A stretch of DNA of 64,000 nt from Gammaproteobacteria bacterium (GCA_021773835.1 JAJFJQ010000035.1:1-64000); one strand, 5' to 3'; shown: positions 44,893 to 54,136, counted from the first letter of the stretch. Numbers and translations are program-made. The notes: generated by a model not told the origin, from the letters alone.

Positions 44893-45273
44893 CTACCGGC
44901 GAGTTGAATTATCAAGTATCCAAGTCTCCGCCTCTTCCAGCCGGCGAAAAACCTGTAATGTTTGTGGGAGGGAAATTCCCTGCGATGCATACATTCTAGA
45001 AACGCCAAATGCTAAATCGTCCTCCGCGACAATAGCGATAAGCGCGTTGCCGCGACTAGGGAACTTCGCACGGATCTCGAGTAGCTTTTTCATGAACTCC
45101 CAATCGAACTGGGAAAAATCCATTGCGGAAAGATCCCAAATAGTAGGGACGGTTGCCGGAAAATTTGCGCCGCTGACGATATGAATTAACTGTTCTTCAA
45201 ATTCATCAAGCGTGAATGCGCCAGCGTAGCTGCCGTACAGGATATTTTTTCCTGCATCATATTTCAGTTCCAA
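44893..45273 (-). CDS. STAS-like/SpoIIAA-type small protein
   Basis: A 126-residue protein (MELKYDAGKNILYGSYAGAFTLDEFEEQL ..., in short: alternating beta and alpha elements), with WDLSAMDFS in the middle and VFRRLEEAETWIL at the end. This is the shape of stand-alone STAS-like proteins found widely in proteobacteria. It stands alone beside repeats. No partner is seen. The family call is from fold pattern only. Confidence 0.6.
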   Translation of the reverse strand: MELKYDAGKNILYGSYAGAFTLDEFEEQLIHIVSGANFPATVPTIWDLSAMDFSQFDWEFMKKLLEIRAKFPSRGNALIAIVAEDDLAFGVSRMYASQGISLPQTLQVFRRLEEAETWILDNSTRR

Positions 45274-45333
45274 TTAAACTTCTCAACCTTGTGGGTACAT
45301 CAAGATTGTCCTGACGTCATCCAGTCAAATGAA

Positions 45334-45411
45334 GTAGGGGACAGAGATCACTTATCAACTTACACCCGGTTAGCCCGTAGGTACCGTTAATGGGTGATCA
45401 ATGTCTCCTAC
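45334..45411. repeat. 78-bp hairpin-forming repeat element
   Basis: Left arm GTAGGGGACAGAGATCAC (45334-45351) pairs with GTGATCAATGTCTCCTAC (45394-45411) at 15 of 18 positions, with a 42-nt loop. It lies between two leftward genes. It looks like a MITE or REP-type unit; the GTAGGGGACA end resembles the GGTGTCCCCTA found at 43884. Confidence 0.65.
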
Positions 45412-45465
45412 CTTTGTCGCCGGAAGAACAATTTTAACTTCTTACAACTTGAGCGCACACCCTAT

Positions 45466-46083
45466 TTACTCATTGTCGTAACTCAGATCATGTGCAACTG
45501 GCTCGACGGCACTAGTCGCCGGATCAAAGTAGTTGAGTGTCTCTTGCGTGATGTCGCCGCCATATATATGCACGCTGACAGTGGGCTGTTCGGTGGGATT
45601 GATAAAGTCATGGATATACTGGTCGGGATATTGCACGTGGGCAACGTCACCGGGCAGCATATCTAGCGTCATTGATTTGCGCAGGTCTGCGTGGCCGGGC
45701 TGACTGCCGTCGTCCTGGCGCACATAGCGGATCGTGTGTAGTTTATTCCGGTAGACCCCCTCAACAACCCAGTTCCCAGCATGATCGTGGACCCCGGTGC
45801 CACCGCCGGCGGGCCAGATCGCCGCCATGATATTGAATCGATCGCCGGATCCTCGATGAAGCCGGTAGAGCGTGAAGTCTTGGTGGTCACTGGCGATGCG
45901 GTTTGGTGCCGCGCAGCAAAACTGATCCGGCAAGGTTTCTGCGGCTAAAAACCGGGCTAGTAATGGTTCGAGCTGCTGAACTATCCGTGCTTGCGTGGAC
46001 TCGCGCGTAACTACGGCGTCCACGTCCGCGGCAAACGCTTCAAGGGTATACGGCTCATGCTCACGGATTGGATTGCTGGCCAT
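45466..46083 (-). CDS. Cysteine-dioxygenase-like cupin (thiol dioxygenase family)
   Basis: A 205-residue cupin. Iron-ligand residues sit in GGTGVHDHAGNWVVEGVYRN (the H-x-H pair then E) and the distal His in QYIHDFINP. The phrases RFNIMAAIWPAGG and VSVHIYGGDI are typical of CDO/PCO-type thiol dioxygenases. The AAAGAGGT ribosome site marks the start at 46083. It is divergent from the Rieske oxygenase gene and may act on a sulfur-containing or related substrate. The exact thiol is unknown. Confidence 0.85.
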   Translation of the reverse strand: MASNPIREHEPYTLEAFAADVDAVVTRESTQARIVQQLEPLLARFLAAETLPDQFCCAAPNRIASDHQDFTLYRLHRGSGDRFNIMAAIWPAGGGTGVHDHAGNWVVEGVYRNKLHTIRYVRQDDGSQPGHADLRKSMTLDMLPGDVAHVQYPDQYIHDFINPTEQPTVSVHIYGGDITQETLNYFDPATSAVEPVAHDLSYDNE

Positions 46084-46180
46084 TATTGCTACCTCTTTGT
46101 CGACTGCTGCCCACCTTATCGCACCCCAACCGGATACGGTCAACATGCGCGGATCCCTATTTTGGTATTACAATCACTTG

Positions 46181-47347
46181 ATGGTCGCCTCCGCTTCAAT
46201 GACCGGGCTGGACCGGCTGCTGACGGTGTTCGCCGAGTACCTCCAACTCGACGATACCGATTGCCTGAGCCTGCCTCCTGCTGCCTACTACAACGCTGAT
46301 TTGTATCAACTCGAGATGGAGACGATCTTTCGGAAGTCGTGGTTGTGTGTTGGTCGTGTCGAGTACCTGCCAAATTCCGGAGACTACATCACCTTTGAAT
46401 TGCTCGGCGATCTGCTAGTGATCGTTCGCGGTGACGACGGCATTATCCGTGCCTTATCCAGTATCTGCCGACATCGCTTTATGCCCTTGGTACAGGATTC
46501 GGGTAACACGCGACGCTTCACTTGCCCGTATCACTCGTGGACTTATGCCACCGATGGTCGCCTGCTCTCGGCACCATACATGGAAGGTTCACAACGTTTT
46601 GTAAAAGAGCAATGCGGCCTTCCCGAATACCGGCTCGAGACATGGGCTGGGTTCATTTTTGTCAATTTTGATAAAGAAGCGCCTTCGTTGGCAACGCGAA
46701 TGGCTACCCTTGATGGCTACATCGCGAATTATCGGGTGCCTGAACAAACGGAAATTCTCCACTATGAATCCGTGTGGGAAGGTAACTGGAAACTTTCGGC
46801 TGAGAATTCAATGGAGTACTACCACCACGTTGGACTGCACAAGGACACAGTGCAGGACTACATGCCGGCAAAGAACTCCTACACGCCCAAACCGCCAGAT
46901 GATCTTTCTTTTACGCATATGCGCTGTGGCATGAATGAGGCGTTCAAATCTGGGGGCCACATCATGCATCCCCAAGGTCGGCTCGATACCTTTACCGAGG
47001 AAGATCTAAGTACCGGTTACCTCGTGTATGTGTGGCCCGCGTTCACCATGGCGATGCGCCCCAACGGCAACAACTGGTTAAGTTTCCATCCGCAGGGGCC
47101 CGAGCAGACCGGCATCCTTGGTGGTTATATGGCATCGCCTGACCTGCTTGAAGCCGCCCCGGATATTGGTGAACAGCGCCGTGAAGTGATTGCACGCGTC
47201 AACGAGCAGGACCGACTAGCGACGTCTGAACTGGCCAAGGCGATGCATTCCAGCGAGGCTAAACGTGGGCCGTTGAGCCCGTTCGAGCAGACTATCGCTC
47301 AGTTTTATCGGTGGCTCGCGCGCGAACTCGTTGAGCCGCCTCGCTGA
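46181..47347 (+). CDS. Rieske non-heme iron oxygenase alpha subunit
   Basis: A protein of 388 residues from ATG 46181; ATG 46145 and 46199 are alternatives. The N-terminal Rieske domain has the [2Fe-2S] ligands in CRHRFMPL and CPYHSWTY. The C-terminal catalytic domain has AENSMEYYHHVGLH, in which the usual bridging Asp of N-x2-D-x2-H-x4-H is Glu. This is the arrangement known in carnitine- and quaternary-amine-type Rieske oxygenases (CntA-like). No beta subunit follows, unlike the second Rieske pair at 51807. An electron-transfer reductase is not visible in the window. Confidence 0.9.
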   Translation: MVASASMTGLDRLLTVFAEYLQLDDTDCLSLPPAAYYNADLYQLEMETIFRKSWLCVGRVEYLPNSGDYITFELLGDLLVIVRGDDGIIRALSSICRHRFMPLVQDSGNTRRFTCPYHSWTYATDGRLLSAPYMEGSQRFVKEQCGLPEYRLETWAGFIFVNFDKEAPSLATRMATLDGYIANYRVPEQTEILHYESVWEGNWKLSAENSMEYYHHVGLHKDTVQDYMPAKNSYTPKPPDDLSFTHMRCGMNEAFKSGGHIMHPQGRLDTFTEEDLSTGYLVYVWPAFTMAMRPNGNNWLSFHPQGPEQTGILGGYMASPDLLEAAPDIGEQRREVIARVNEQDRLATSELAKAMHSSEAKRGPLSPFEQTIAQFYRWLARELVEPPR

Positions 47348-47390
47348 TCGAGCGGAGGGATAGGACGCTCAGCAGGCGCCACCCGCCACT

Positions 47391-48863
47391 TTATTGTGCA
47401 CGTTCGAAATAGCGATCGAGTAGATCCGGATCATCGAAATGGCGGCGCCCCACAAACGCAATCGGGTGATGTCCAAATTGGCGCATGGCGCCCGCCGATG
47501 CAATACCCATTGGCCATAGCAGCCACCGTTCTGCGCGTTCACTACCGGTAATCAAACCGTCGGGATCGAACATGCTTTTAAATCGATGTTGCGAAATTGG
47601 CAGGTTTCTCAGTTCACTGTAATTAACGGTGGACATTTCCAGGTAGGCCGGCGCCACATCGACAACTTCAACGTTGCGGATATAGTGCGCGGTCTCGGAG
47701 ATGTGGATCACGGTATAGGCGCCTTCTTTGCGCTCAAGCTTCTGCGGTATCCACAGCGGTTCCTCGAGCCCAGATCGCTTTTCTCTCGATTGTAGTACCG
47801 TCGTTGGTAGGGCCATGTAATAGCAACCACAATTGTGCATCGCGTCGGCAAGAAGGACGTTGCCTGTGGTGTCCAAGGTAACGCGCCAGGTTATCCCGTC
47901 GAGCTCACCACCAAGAATGTCGAATGCCCCTGTTTTCGGTCGTGCGGAAAACCAGACGGTGTAATTGAGTTGGGCCAGTACGTCGCCGCCAAATCTTGTG
48001 AAGCTCAAGTGCGTATAGACCGATGGAGTGTGCGTGTCGATAGTAAGTCGGTCGTTTTCGTAGGCGACGGTGCCGATACGATCGTCGGGTGTTCGAGTGC
48101 TAACGAGCCAGATCGGACTGTGGCGTACAAACAATGCATCCAGCTCGTCTGATTCGATGACGGGAATGCCTAACGCATCTCGTGCTAGGACCGTCTCGCC
48201 ATCGGCGTCCGTATCGCCATTGACTATCCCGTACGCAATTCGTTTTGAACTTGTGACGGTGCTTGGCGGATCATTGGAGAAATGGCGGCCTTCGTTCGCG
48301 TGCAAGCGACGCACGCCGCGCAGCACGAACAATGATGTCACGGGGTAGATTCCCAGGGTGCGGGCCCAAAGCTGATAGCTATCGGGTACCACAGCTTGAT
48401 CCCTGATCTCGGCCAAACGCGCGGGGTTCGATAGCACGGTTTCGATCAGCAGGTTTCTGCAGCGCGCCAGTTCATCCATCGTCTGACGGGTTGGTCGCTT
48501 TCCTGCTGGTAGGTTTTTGATTTCGATTTGTCGGGCTTCTAGATCGAGCTGTGAAAGGTGTGTGAGCCAGGTTTCCTGTTTCGAAGCAGTATCCAGCTCG
48601 TCGCGCAGCGACGACAGAAATCGGTTCGAACGCAGAAAAGGAAACGCATGGACTTGGCGAGCCTGGGCATCGCGCACACCGGCGTGTTTGATCAGCGCAT
48701 CGTTCTCCTCGTAAGCTGCATGGCAATCGGCGTATTCTGGGGTCTCGATTGCAACTCGGTTCCGCTCGATGGGAACCAGCGTGCAACCAGTGGAAAGTGT
48801 TGCAAGCCCTAACAAAATTGCTGGCAGTTTCAACGAGCTGAGCAGCGCATTGGATATCAGCAT
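47391..48863 (-). CDS. Large lipoprotein of unknown function
   Basis: A 490-residue protein. From ATG 48863 the signal is a type II peptide: LPAILLGLATLSTGC with lipobox LSTGC. The soluble part has several Trp/Tyr-rich beta segments, for example SQLDLEARQIEIKN, a middle GVRRLHANEG, LAQLNYTVWFSARP, LGGELDGITWRVTLDTTGNVLLADAMHNCGC split by turns, and HISETAHYIRNVE. The C-terminus ends in DPDLLDRYFERAQ. I recognise no named family. It sits between a Rieske oxygenase and a kinase and could be an envelope factor of that region. Confidence 0.7.
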   Translation of the reverse strand: MLISNALLSSLKLPAILLGLATLSTGCTLVPIERNRVAIETPEYADCHAAYEENDALIKHAGVRDAQARQVHAFPFLRSNRFLSSLRDELDTASKQETWLTHLSQLDLEARQIEIKNLPAGKRPTRQTMDELARCRNLLIETVLSNPARLAEIRDQAVVPDSYQLWARTLGIYPVTSLFVLRGVRRLHANEGRHFSNDPPSTVTSSKRIAYGIVNGDTDADGETVLARDALGIPVIESDELDALFVRHSPIWLVSTRTPDDRIGTVAYENDRLTIDTHTPSVYTHLSFTRFGGDVLAQLNYTVWFSARPKTGAFDILGGELDGITWRVTLDTTGNVLLADAMHNCGCYYMALPTTVLQSREKRSGLEEPLWIPQKLERKEGAYTVIHISETAHYIRNVEVVDVAPAYLEMSTVNYSELRNLPISQHRFKSMFDPDGLITGSERAERWLLWPMGIASAGAMRQFGHHPIAFVGRRHFDDPDLLDRYFERAQ

Positions 48864-49014
48864 TTCTTCGCGCAATAATTTCGTAATGTCGACCCAATCA
48901 TTCAATCGAGTTTAAACCCTTTACAGTTCCGCGCGAGGACTCAAAGCCGGCCTATGAGATGCTGCTGCTCATCTTGAAACGTGCCTCGTTTGCTAAATTT
49001 TCGGAGACACCTTA

Positions 49015-50070
49015 GTGCGTACCGATAGCGATACGATCCCGCCACGAATACTAGAGGCATATGGACTCGAACTCCAAGCCGCTCGGCGTGCGACTAGTGG
49101 GCTTATTCATCAAACGTGGATCATTGAGACGCAATCGGCTGAGCGTTATGTCTTGCAGCAACTGCATCGGATGATTCCACCCGAGGTCAACGAGCGCATT
49201 CGGGTGGTGACCGAGCACCTGCGTGAACTAGGGCAATGTACGCCGCTTTTGGTGCCGACAGTACAGGGCGAGCATTTCGTGCAAATTGGTGATGACAGTT
49301 GGCGTGTGCTGACTTATGTACCTGGAACTAGTTTCGACACAATGCCGGACTTCGCGCATGCCTGTGAAGCTGGGCGCTTGCTGGCCCGCTTTCACGCCGC
49401 TGGTGTTAATTGGGGCGCGCTCGAAACCTTACCCGTGTCCACGACACACAATCTTGCGCGACATCTCGAGCTGTTGCGCGCTGCGTTAAAAAGTGAATCT
49501 CAACATGGTGACCACCGACAAATAGCGATGCTGGCGGAAGAGATATTTGGCCTTGTGAAAACATTGCCGGCAACTACCGCCAATCCACCGCGTCTGGTGC
49601 ATGGAGATCCAAAGCTCTCGAATATTTTATTCGGCGATAACGGTGCGGCTATCTGTCTGGTTGATCTTGATACGGTTGGGTTGATGGATTTAGTTTGGGA
49701 ACTTGGCGATGCGTTTCGATCCTGGTGTAACCCAGCCGGTGAAGATACGGAAAATGCCGCCTTTTCCCTCGATATCTTTGAACATGCAATATCTGGATAC
49801 GCCGAACTTGGGCATCGGTTTATCAACCCCCAAGAGCTTGCTGGTATCGTCCCGGGGACTATTACAATTTATATTGAATTGGCCGCGCGATTTTGTGCTG
49901 ATGCGTTGCTCGAGCGATATTTTGCGTGGGACTCAGCGCGATTTCCATCGCGTACCGCGCACAATTTTATTCGTGCACAAGGCCAGCTGAATGCGGCAAA
50001 AGATCTAATAGCCAAGCGCCTGGCGGCTGATCGCATCGTTGGGCGCGTGTTTGGCACAGTGAGGAATTGA
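49015..50070 (+). CDS. APH-family small-molecule kinase (NahK/homoserine-kinase-like)
   Basis: A 351-residue kinase-fold protein. The catalytic loop is RLVHGDPKLSNILF (HGDxxxxN), followed by the metal-binding VDLDTVG in place of DFD. The N-lobe shows GLIHQTWII and RYVLQQL with the ATP-binding Lys replaced by Gln or located elsewhere. The sequence resembles N-acetylhexosamine kinases and choline/homoserine kinases. GTG 49015 has a good GGAG site. It overlaps the downstream lipoprotein gene by one base (ATGA type). Confidence 0.85.
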   Translation: MRTDSDTIPPRILEAYGLELQAARRATSGLIHQTWIIETQSAERYVLQQLHRMIPPEVNERIRVVTEHLRELGQCTPLLVPTVQGEHFVQIGDDSWRVLTYVPGTSFDTMPDFAHACEAGRLLARFHAAGVNWGALETLPVSTTHNLARHLELLRAALKSESQHGDHRQIAMLAEEIFGLVKTLPATTANPPRLVHGDPKLSNILFGDNGAAICLVDLDTVGLMDLVWELGDAFRSWCNPAGEDTENAAFSLDIFEHAISGYAELGHRFINPQELAGIVPGTITIYIELAARFCADALLERYFAWDSARFPSRTAHNFIRAQGQLNAAKDLIAKRLAADRIVGRVFGTVRN

Positions 50071-50519
50071 TGCCAGGCATCGACTCAGTGTCCGTAGGTT
50101 CCAGGCGGTGGGCACATCAGGTCAAAACTTGGTGCCGAGCGGTGCCGCTCGCACTTGTGGCCTCCTGCATGCTTTGTGCCTGTTCAACTGTCAATACCTA
50201 CACGGCGAATGGGAAGCCGATCCGTATGACCCGCGAAGAGTTTGGCGAATATGTCGAGGCAACTTTTCGATATCACAATCGAGTTGTTAGCGAGTTGATC
50301 ACGGTGTTTAGCATGAGCGACGAGGATATTCCGTTCCCGCAGGCATTGATTCGAGCCGAAGAAGACATGACTGCACGCTGCCAACCCATCAACGAAATGG
50401 TATCGGCTATGATCGAGGGACGCGAGCAATCGTTGTGGACGAAGCTTCAACTATTGAACAGCACGCCACTGTGTGAGGCGGCGACGCAACAGGTGGAACA
50501 ACTGATACCGAGTATCTAA
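50070..50519 (+). CDS. Small lipoprotein of unknown function
   Basis: A 149-residue protein with lipobox LCACS (VPLALVASCMLCAC). The start ATG overlaps the stop of the kinase gene (ATGA), and GAGG at 50061-50064 is the ribosome site, so the two genes are translationally coupled. The mature part is helical, with REEFGEYVEATFRYHNRVVSEL and a Cys pair (CQPI, LCEAA) that might form a disulfide. Family not recognised. Confidence 0.7.
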   Translation: MPGIDSVSVGSRRWAHQVKTWCRAVPLALVASCMLCACSTVNTYTANGKPIRMTREEFGEYVEATFRYHNRVVSELITVFSMSDEDIPFPQALIRAEEDMTARCQPINEMVSAMIEGREQSLWTKLQLLNSTPLCEAATQQVEQLIPSI

Positions 50520-50573
50520 GGTTGGCCAAACCGACGACTGGACGACATGCGAGCTCCGGTCGACTGGAAATGC

Positions 50574-51692
50574 TTAACCCGCTTGTCGATTTGTGGCGAA
50601 GCCAACAGAAGAGCCGAGTATTGCCGCCGGTGCCTTCATGCTCTCCTGCCACAATAACGATTCCATCATGATATGCAGCGGTTGATCCTGCACCGTCAAC
50701 TCGTACACAGGTTCGTCGTAGGACGCATGATTATGTACCGCCCAGCCAGGCGCGGAGACCATGAGATCGCCGGCTCGCCACTCATAGCGCTTTCCTTCTA
50801 CAACGCTATAGCCGGAACCGCGAAAATAATAGTTGATCGCTGAAGAGACATGGCGGTGTGGGCGGTCGATGATCTCGGGTGGCCGGATTGTCATGGTGGC
50901 GAAGAAACTCGGGGTGGTCCCATTGGAGCGGCCGGTCATCGGGTTATACATCAGGTATAGACGCCGTCCGATGTATTGCTTACCTAAGGCCGCCAATTTG
51001 TCGATATTCTCTTGGACCACAGCCCATGGCCAATGCAAGGCTTTTGACTCGACACTGGGGGGTGAGATCAGTGTTTCGTACGGCATCAATAAGGCGCCGT
51101 CATCGTCGATGGGGAAGGTACCGTACGGGCTATTGCCGCGATTTGATGTCGGCTCTGGTGCATCGACTACGGTAACCTCCGCGCCGAGCGGCGGATTTTC
51201 TTCCACCAGATGGACTTTTAACATTTCAAGTAATGGTGCGTTTGAATAGGTAAAGCGCACATGCAGGTCGTCGCTGTCGTTGACATGGCGGTATGGGATA
51301 AATGACGGGTGATTCCACACATCGTATTGATTGAAGTGGATCTGTTTACCCGACACGATGGTTGCGCCGCGGCCACGGATGCAGAAATTCACCTGTGTCG
51401 AGTTGTGCCGGATCGGTGTCGTCTCTTCACGCGGTAATAACACTTCCATGGTCAGGCGCACGCCGGGGTTTAATCCCGGTGTGTCCGGATTCGCACTCGG
51501 ATGGACAAACTGCACCTGGCGCCTACCGTTCGCGGGCCGCGGCAGGTCTGCCAGTCGTTCGATCTCGAGATCGATCGTCTCCCGCGTGATCAACACAGGC
51601 GGCCAGTCCTGGGCCGGCTTGGCCGCATCCGGTGACGGCGCTGTGTTCTCCGAACCGCTTTGATCGAGAACGAGTGCAGTTGTTTCCGCCAT
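50574..51692 (-). CDS. Bicupin ring-cleavage dioxygenase, gentisate/salicylate 1,2-dioxygenase-like
   Basis: A 372-residue protein with two cupin barrels. The N-terminal cupin holds PIRHNSTQVNFCIRGRG and YDVWNHPSF. The C-terminal cupin has RPHRHVSSAINYYFRGSG, then WRAGDLMVSAPGWAVHNHA, with plausible iron ligands (His-x-His and a distal His). In gentisate 1,2-dioxygenases the metal site is mainly in the first cupin, so which domain is active is open. It is read away from the Rieske oxygenase at 51807 (115-bp intergenic gap), which resembles salicylate 5-hydroxylase. Together they could do salicylate to gentisate and ring cleavage. Confidence 0.78.
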   Translation of the reverse strand: MAETTALVLDQSGSENTAPSPDAAKPAQDWPPVLITRETIDLEIERLADLPRPANGRRQVQFVHPSANPDTPGLNPGVRLTMEVLLPREETTPIRHNSTQVNFCIRGRGATIVSGKQIHFNQYDVWNHPSFIPYRHVNDSDDLHVRFTYSNAPLLEMLKVHLVEENPPLGAEVTVVDAPEPTSNRGNSPYGTFPIDDDGALLMPYETLISPPSVESKALHWPWAVVQENIDKLAALGKQYIGRRLYLMYNPMTGRSNGTTPSFFATMTIRPPEIIDRPHRHVSSAINYYFRGSGYSVVEGKRYEWRAGDLMVSAPGWAVHNHASYDEPVYELTVQDQPLHIMMESLLWQESMKAPAAILGSSVGFATNRQAG

Positions 51693-51806
51693 GTGCCTAT
51701 GTCTCCGTGCAAGAAAGGGCGTGGATCGACAAAAATACTTTGTTTCCTAAGTAAAATAACATATGCTCGGCCCAATGTGGACCTCTAAATCGAGTCGATT
51801 TTGCAC

Positions 51807-53045
51807 ATGAATAAGCGCGCAACAGAGGCGTCACGTCTGTGGCCAGACGCCGGCAACTCGCAGATCCCCTATTGGATCTATTCCGATCCCGATATCTTCG
51901 ACAAGGAGATGGAACGCATATTTTGTGGGTCGAGTTGGGCCTATGTCGGATTAGCCGCCGAGTTGCCGGAGCCCGGCAGCTTCCTAACAACGAATATTGG
52001 CGACCGCCCGGTCGTTATCTGCCGAAACCGCGAGGGCGATCTGCGTGGCTTCGTCAATCGCTGTGCACACCGTGGCGTAAAATTCTGCCGGCATCGCTCG
52101 GGTCAAACCAATCGATTCACTTGTCCCTATCATCAATGGACTTACGATCTCAATGGCGACCTAAAAGGCGTGCCATTCATGCGTGGTGTAAATGGCCAAG
52201 GTGGCATGCCGGCAGATTTTGATCCGGCTGCGAATGGCTTGCAGCAACTCAAGGTGATCGCCCACAACGGTGTTTTATTCGCGTCGTTTGACCTCGACAT
52301 GACGGATTTTACGAGCTACTTAGGTGAGTCAAATCGTTACTATTTCGAGCGCGTTTTCGACGGCCGCGAGCTACGCTTACTTGGTCATTCGCGCCAGCTC
52401 ATCCGCGGCAACTGGAAGCTAATGTTTGAGAACATCAAGGATCCCTATCACGCGTCATTACTACACGTCTTTTTAGTCACCTTCGGGTTATTTCGCGCCG
52501 ATCAACAAGCGCAAGTGAAGATGGACGCCAGCGGTGGTCATGGATTGTTGATCTCACGCAAAGGCGAGCAAAAAGCGAGTGAAGCGACGCAAGATATCGC
52601 GAATTTGCGCGAAGACTTTAAACTCAAAGACCCCCGCTTACTTGATCCAGTGAAAGAATTTAAAGATTCGGCGACGGTCGTAATGCAGACACTATGGCCG
52701 AACCTTATTATCCAACAGCAATCGAATACTATCGCGATGCGTCAGGTACAACCCCGCGATCCATCTTCGTTTATCCTCGCCTGGACATTTTTTGGCTATG
52801 CCGATGATGACGAAGCAATGACGACTCGACGCCTACGCCAAGCAAACCTCATGAGCGCCTCCGGACTCGTGTCATGCGATGACAGCGAGGTGATCAAGCT
52901 CGCGCAAGACGGAATCAATAGTGATGTTGATGGGCACGCGCTGCTCGAAATGGGCGGTCGCGACACGGAAGATACCGAGCACATGGTGACGGAAACGGCG
53001 ATCCGCGCGTTTTATAAACATTATCGAGCGGTGATGGAGCTGTAA
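51807..53045 (+). CDS. Aromatic-ring hydroxylating Rieske oxygenase, large subunit (salicylate 5-hydroxylase/NagG-like)
   Basis: A 412-residue Rieske alpha subunit. The [2Fe-2S] ligands are in CAHRGVKFC and CPYHQWTY. The catalytic motif ENIKDPYHASLLH (N-x2-D-x2-H-x4-H) is intact. The long region YYFERVFDGRELRLLGHSRQ with NWKLMFENIKDP, and the tail GGRDTEDTEHMVTETAIR, are very similar, from memory, to NagG-type salicylate 5-hydroxylases. ATG 51807 was chosen; a TTG at 51801 is in frame. Its small subunit begins 5 bases after the stop. The matching ferredoxin and reductase are missing here. Confidence 0.9.
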   Translation: MNKRATEASRLWPDAGNSQIPYWIYSDPDIFDKEMERIFCGSSWAYVGLAAELPEPGSFLTTNIGDRPVVICRNREGDLRGFVNRCAHRGVKFCRHRSGQTNRFTCPYHQWTYDLNGDLKGVPFMRGVNGQGGMPADFDPAANGLQQLKVIAHNGVLFASFDLDMTDFTSYLGESNRYYFERVFDGRELRLLGHSRQLIRGNWKLMFENIKDPYHASLLHVFLVTFGLFRADQQAQVKMDASGGHGLLISRKGEQKASEATQDIANLREDFKLKDPRLLDPVKEFKDSATVVMQTLWPNLIIQQQSNTIAMRQVQPRDPSSFILAWTFFGYADDDEAMTTRRLRQANLMSASGLVSCDDSEVIKLAQDGINSDVDGHALLEMGGRDTEDTEHMVTETAIRAFYKHYRAVMEL

Positions 53046-53049
53046 TTAG

Positions 53050-53532
53050 GTGTCGGCTTCGCGCGCGGAACTGTTCTACGAACTGTATGATTTCTACGCC
53101 CGTTACACCGAGGCGCTCGACGACGGCCCGCTTGAGCGCTGGCCGGAGTTTTTTAGCGAAGATTGCATGTATCAAATCATTCCGCGTGACAATTACGATA
53201 GGGATCTTCCGGTGGCGATCATGCGTTGTGAAAGTCGTGACATGATCCGAGATCGAGTCACTGCGGTGAACGAGACCATGATGTATGAGCCACGCTACTT
53301 GCGTCATCACACGACTGACATTCGCATTGAAGAAACGCCCGGCCCGGACATTACCGTGCGGGCGAATTTCTCTGTTATCGAGACGTTACCAGATGAATTG
53401 CCACGTATTTTAATGTCTGGGCGCTACCTTGATCGGATCGTACGATCGGATGACCTCGGCTTGCAGTTTAAGGAAAAACTGTGTGTTTTCGATTCGGTCT
53501 TGGTGCCGAACTCGATCGTGTTTCCGGTCTAA
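53050..53532 (+). CDS. Aromatic-ring hydroxylating oxygenase, small (beta) subunit
   Basis: A 160-residue SnoaL/NTF2-like beta subunit starting with GTG 53050, four bases after the alpha gene. It has YELYDFYARYTEALDDGPLERWPEFFSEDC, a segment that is a standard start of these subunits, and LRHHTTDIRIEE. It stabilises the alpha subunit and helps set substrate range. It is followed without a gap by the MarR gene. Confidence 0.93.
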   Translation: MSASRAELFYELYDFYARYTEALDDGPLERWPEFFSEDCMYQIIPRDNYDRDLPVAIMRCESRDMIRDRVTAVNETMMYEPRYLRHHTTDIRIEETPGPDITVRANFSVIETLPDELPRILMSGRYLDRIVRSDDLGLQFKEKLCVFDSVLVPNSIVFPV

Positions 53533-54018
53533 ATGACGAGTAATTCCGGCAGCGTCGCGGCTAACGAGCTGCCTAATACGATCGATTTTCCGCTCGAGGC
53601 AAGTATCGGCGCATTGATACGTTTTACCCACCGCGCCTTTGCGGAGGACCTGCAGGCCCATTTGCTGAAACACCGGGTGAATGTTGGGATGTGGTATTTG
53701 CTGCGTGCCTTGTGGGAGGAGGACGGACTGACGCAGCGTGAGCTTAGTCGCTTAATCGGCGTCACCGAGCCGACGGCCTTGCAACAGCTGCGGAAAATGG
53801 AAGCCGACGGCTTGATCGAACGACGGCCATCACAGCGCGACCGTCGTAAGGTGCATATTTTTCTTACTCGCGAAGGACGCTCGTTGCGACGCAAGTTGAT
53901 GCCGTACGCGATGGAGGTTAATGCCGCCGCTTTGGAAGGCTTGGACCCGCGCGAAGTCCGGCAGCTGCACGAGACCTTGCGCAAGGTAAGAGATAACTTA
54001 CAACGGCGTAACCCATAG
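53533..54018 (+). CDS. MarR-family transcriptional regulator
   Basis: A 161-residue winged-helix regulator whose ATG directly follows the stop of the beta-subunit gene. The HTH reads LTQRELSRLIGVTEPTALQQLRKMEADGLIERR, with the wing DRRKVHIFLT and dimerisation helices at both ends. MarR proteins usually repress nearby catabolic genes and respond to aromatic acids, so it probably controls the oxygenase, SDR and TRAP genes. Confidence 0.93.
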   Translation: MTSNSGSVAANELPNTIDFPLEASIGALIRFTHRAFAEDLQAHLLKHRVNVGMWYLLRALWEEDGLTQRELSRLIGVTEPTALQQLRKMEADGLIERRPSQRDRRKVHIFLTREGRSLRRKLMPYAMEVNAAALEGLDPREVRQLHETLRKVRDNLQRRNP

Positions 54019-54136
54019 AGCGGGCTCCAGTAGTCCAACATTAACAAGACCAGCCGGCGCGAAATAACGATATTCAACATACAAACCTACAATGGGTGCT
54101 TCGATCCAGTACCCGTTTGATGAGGAGGAGAACGTT

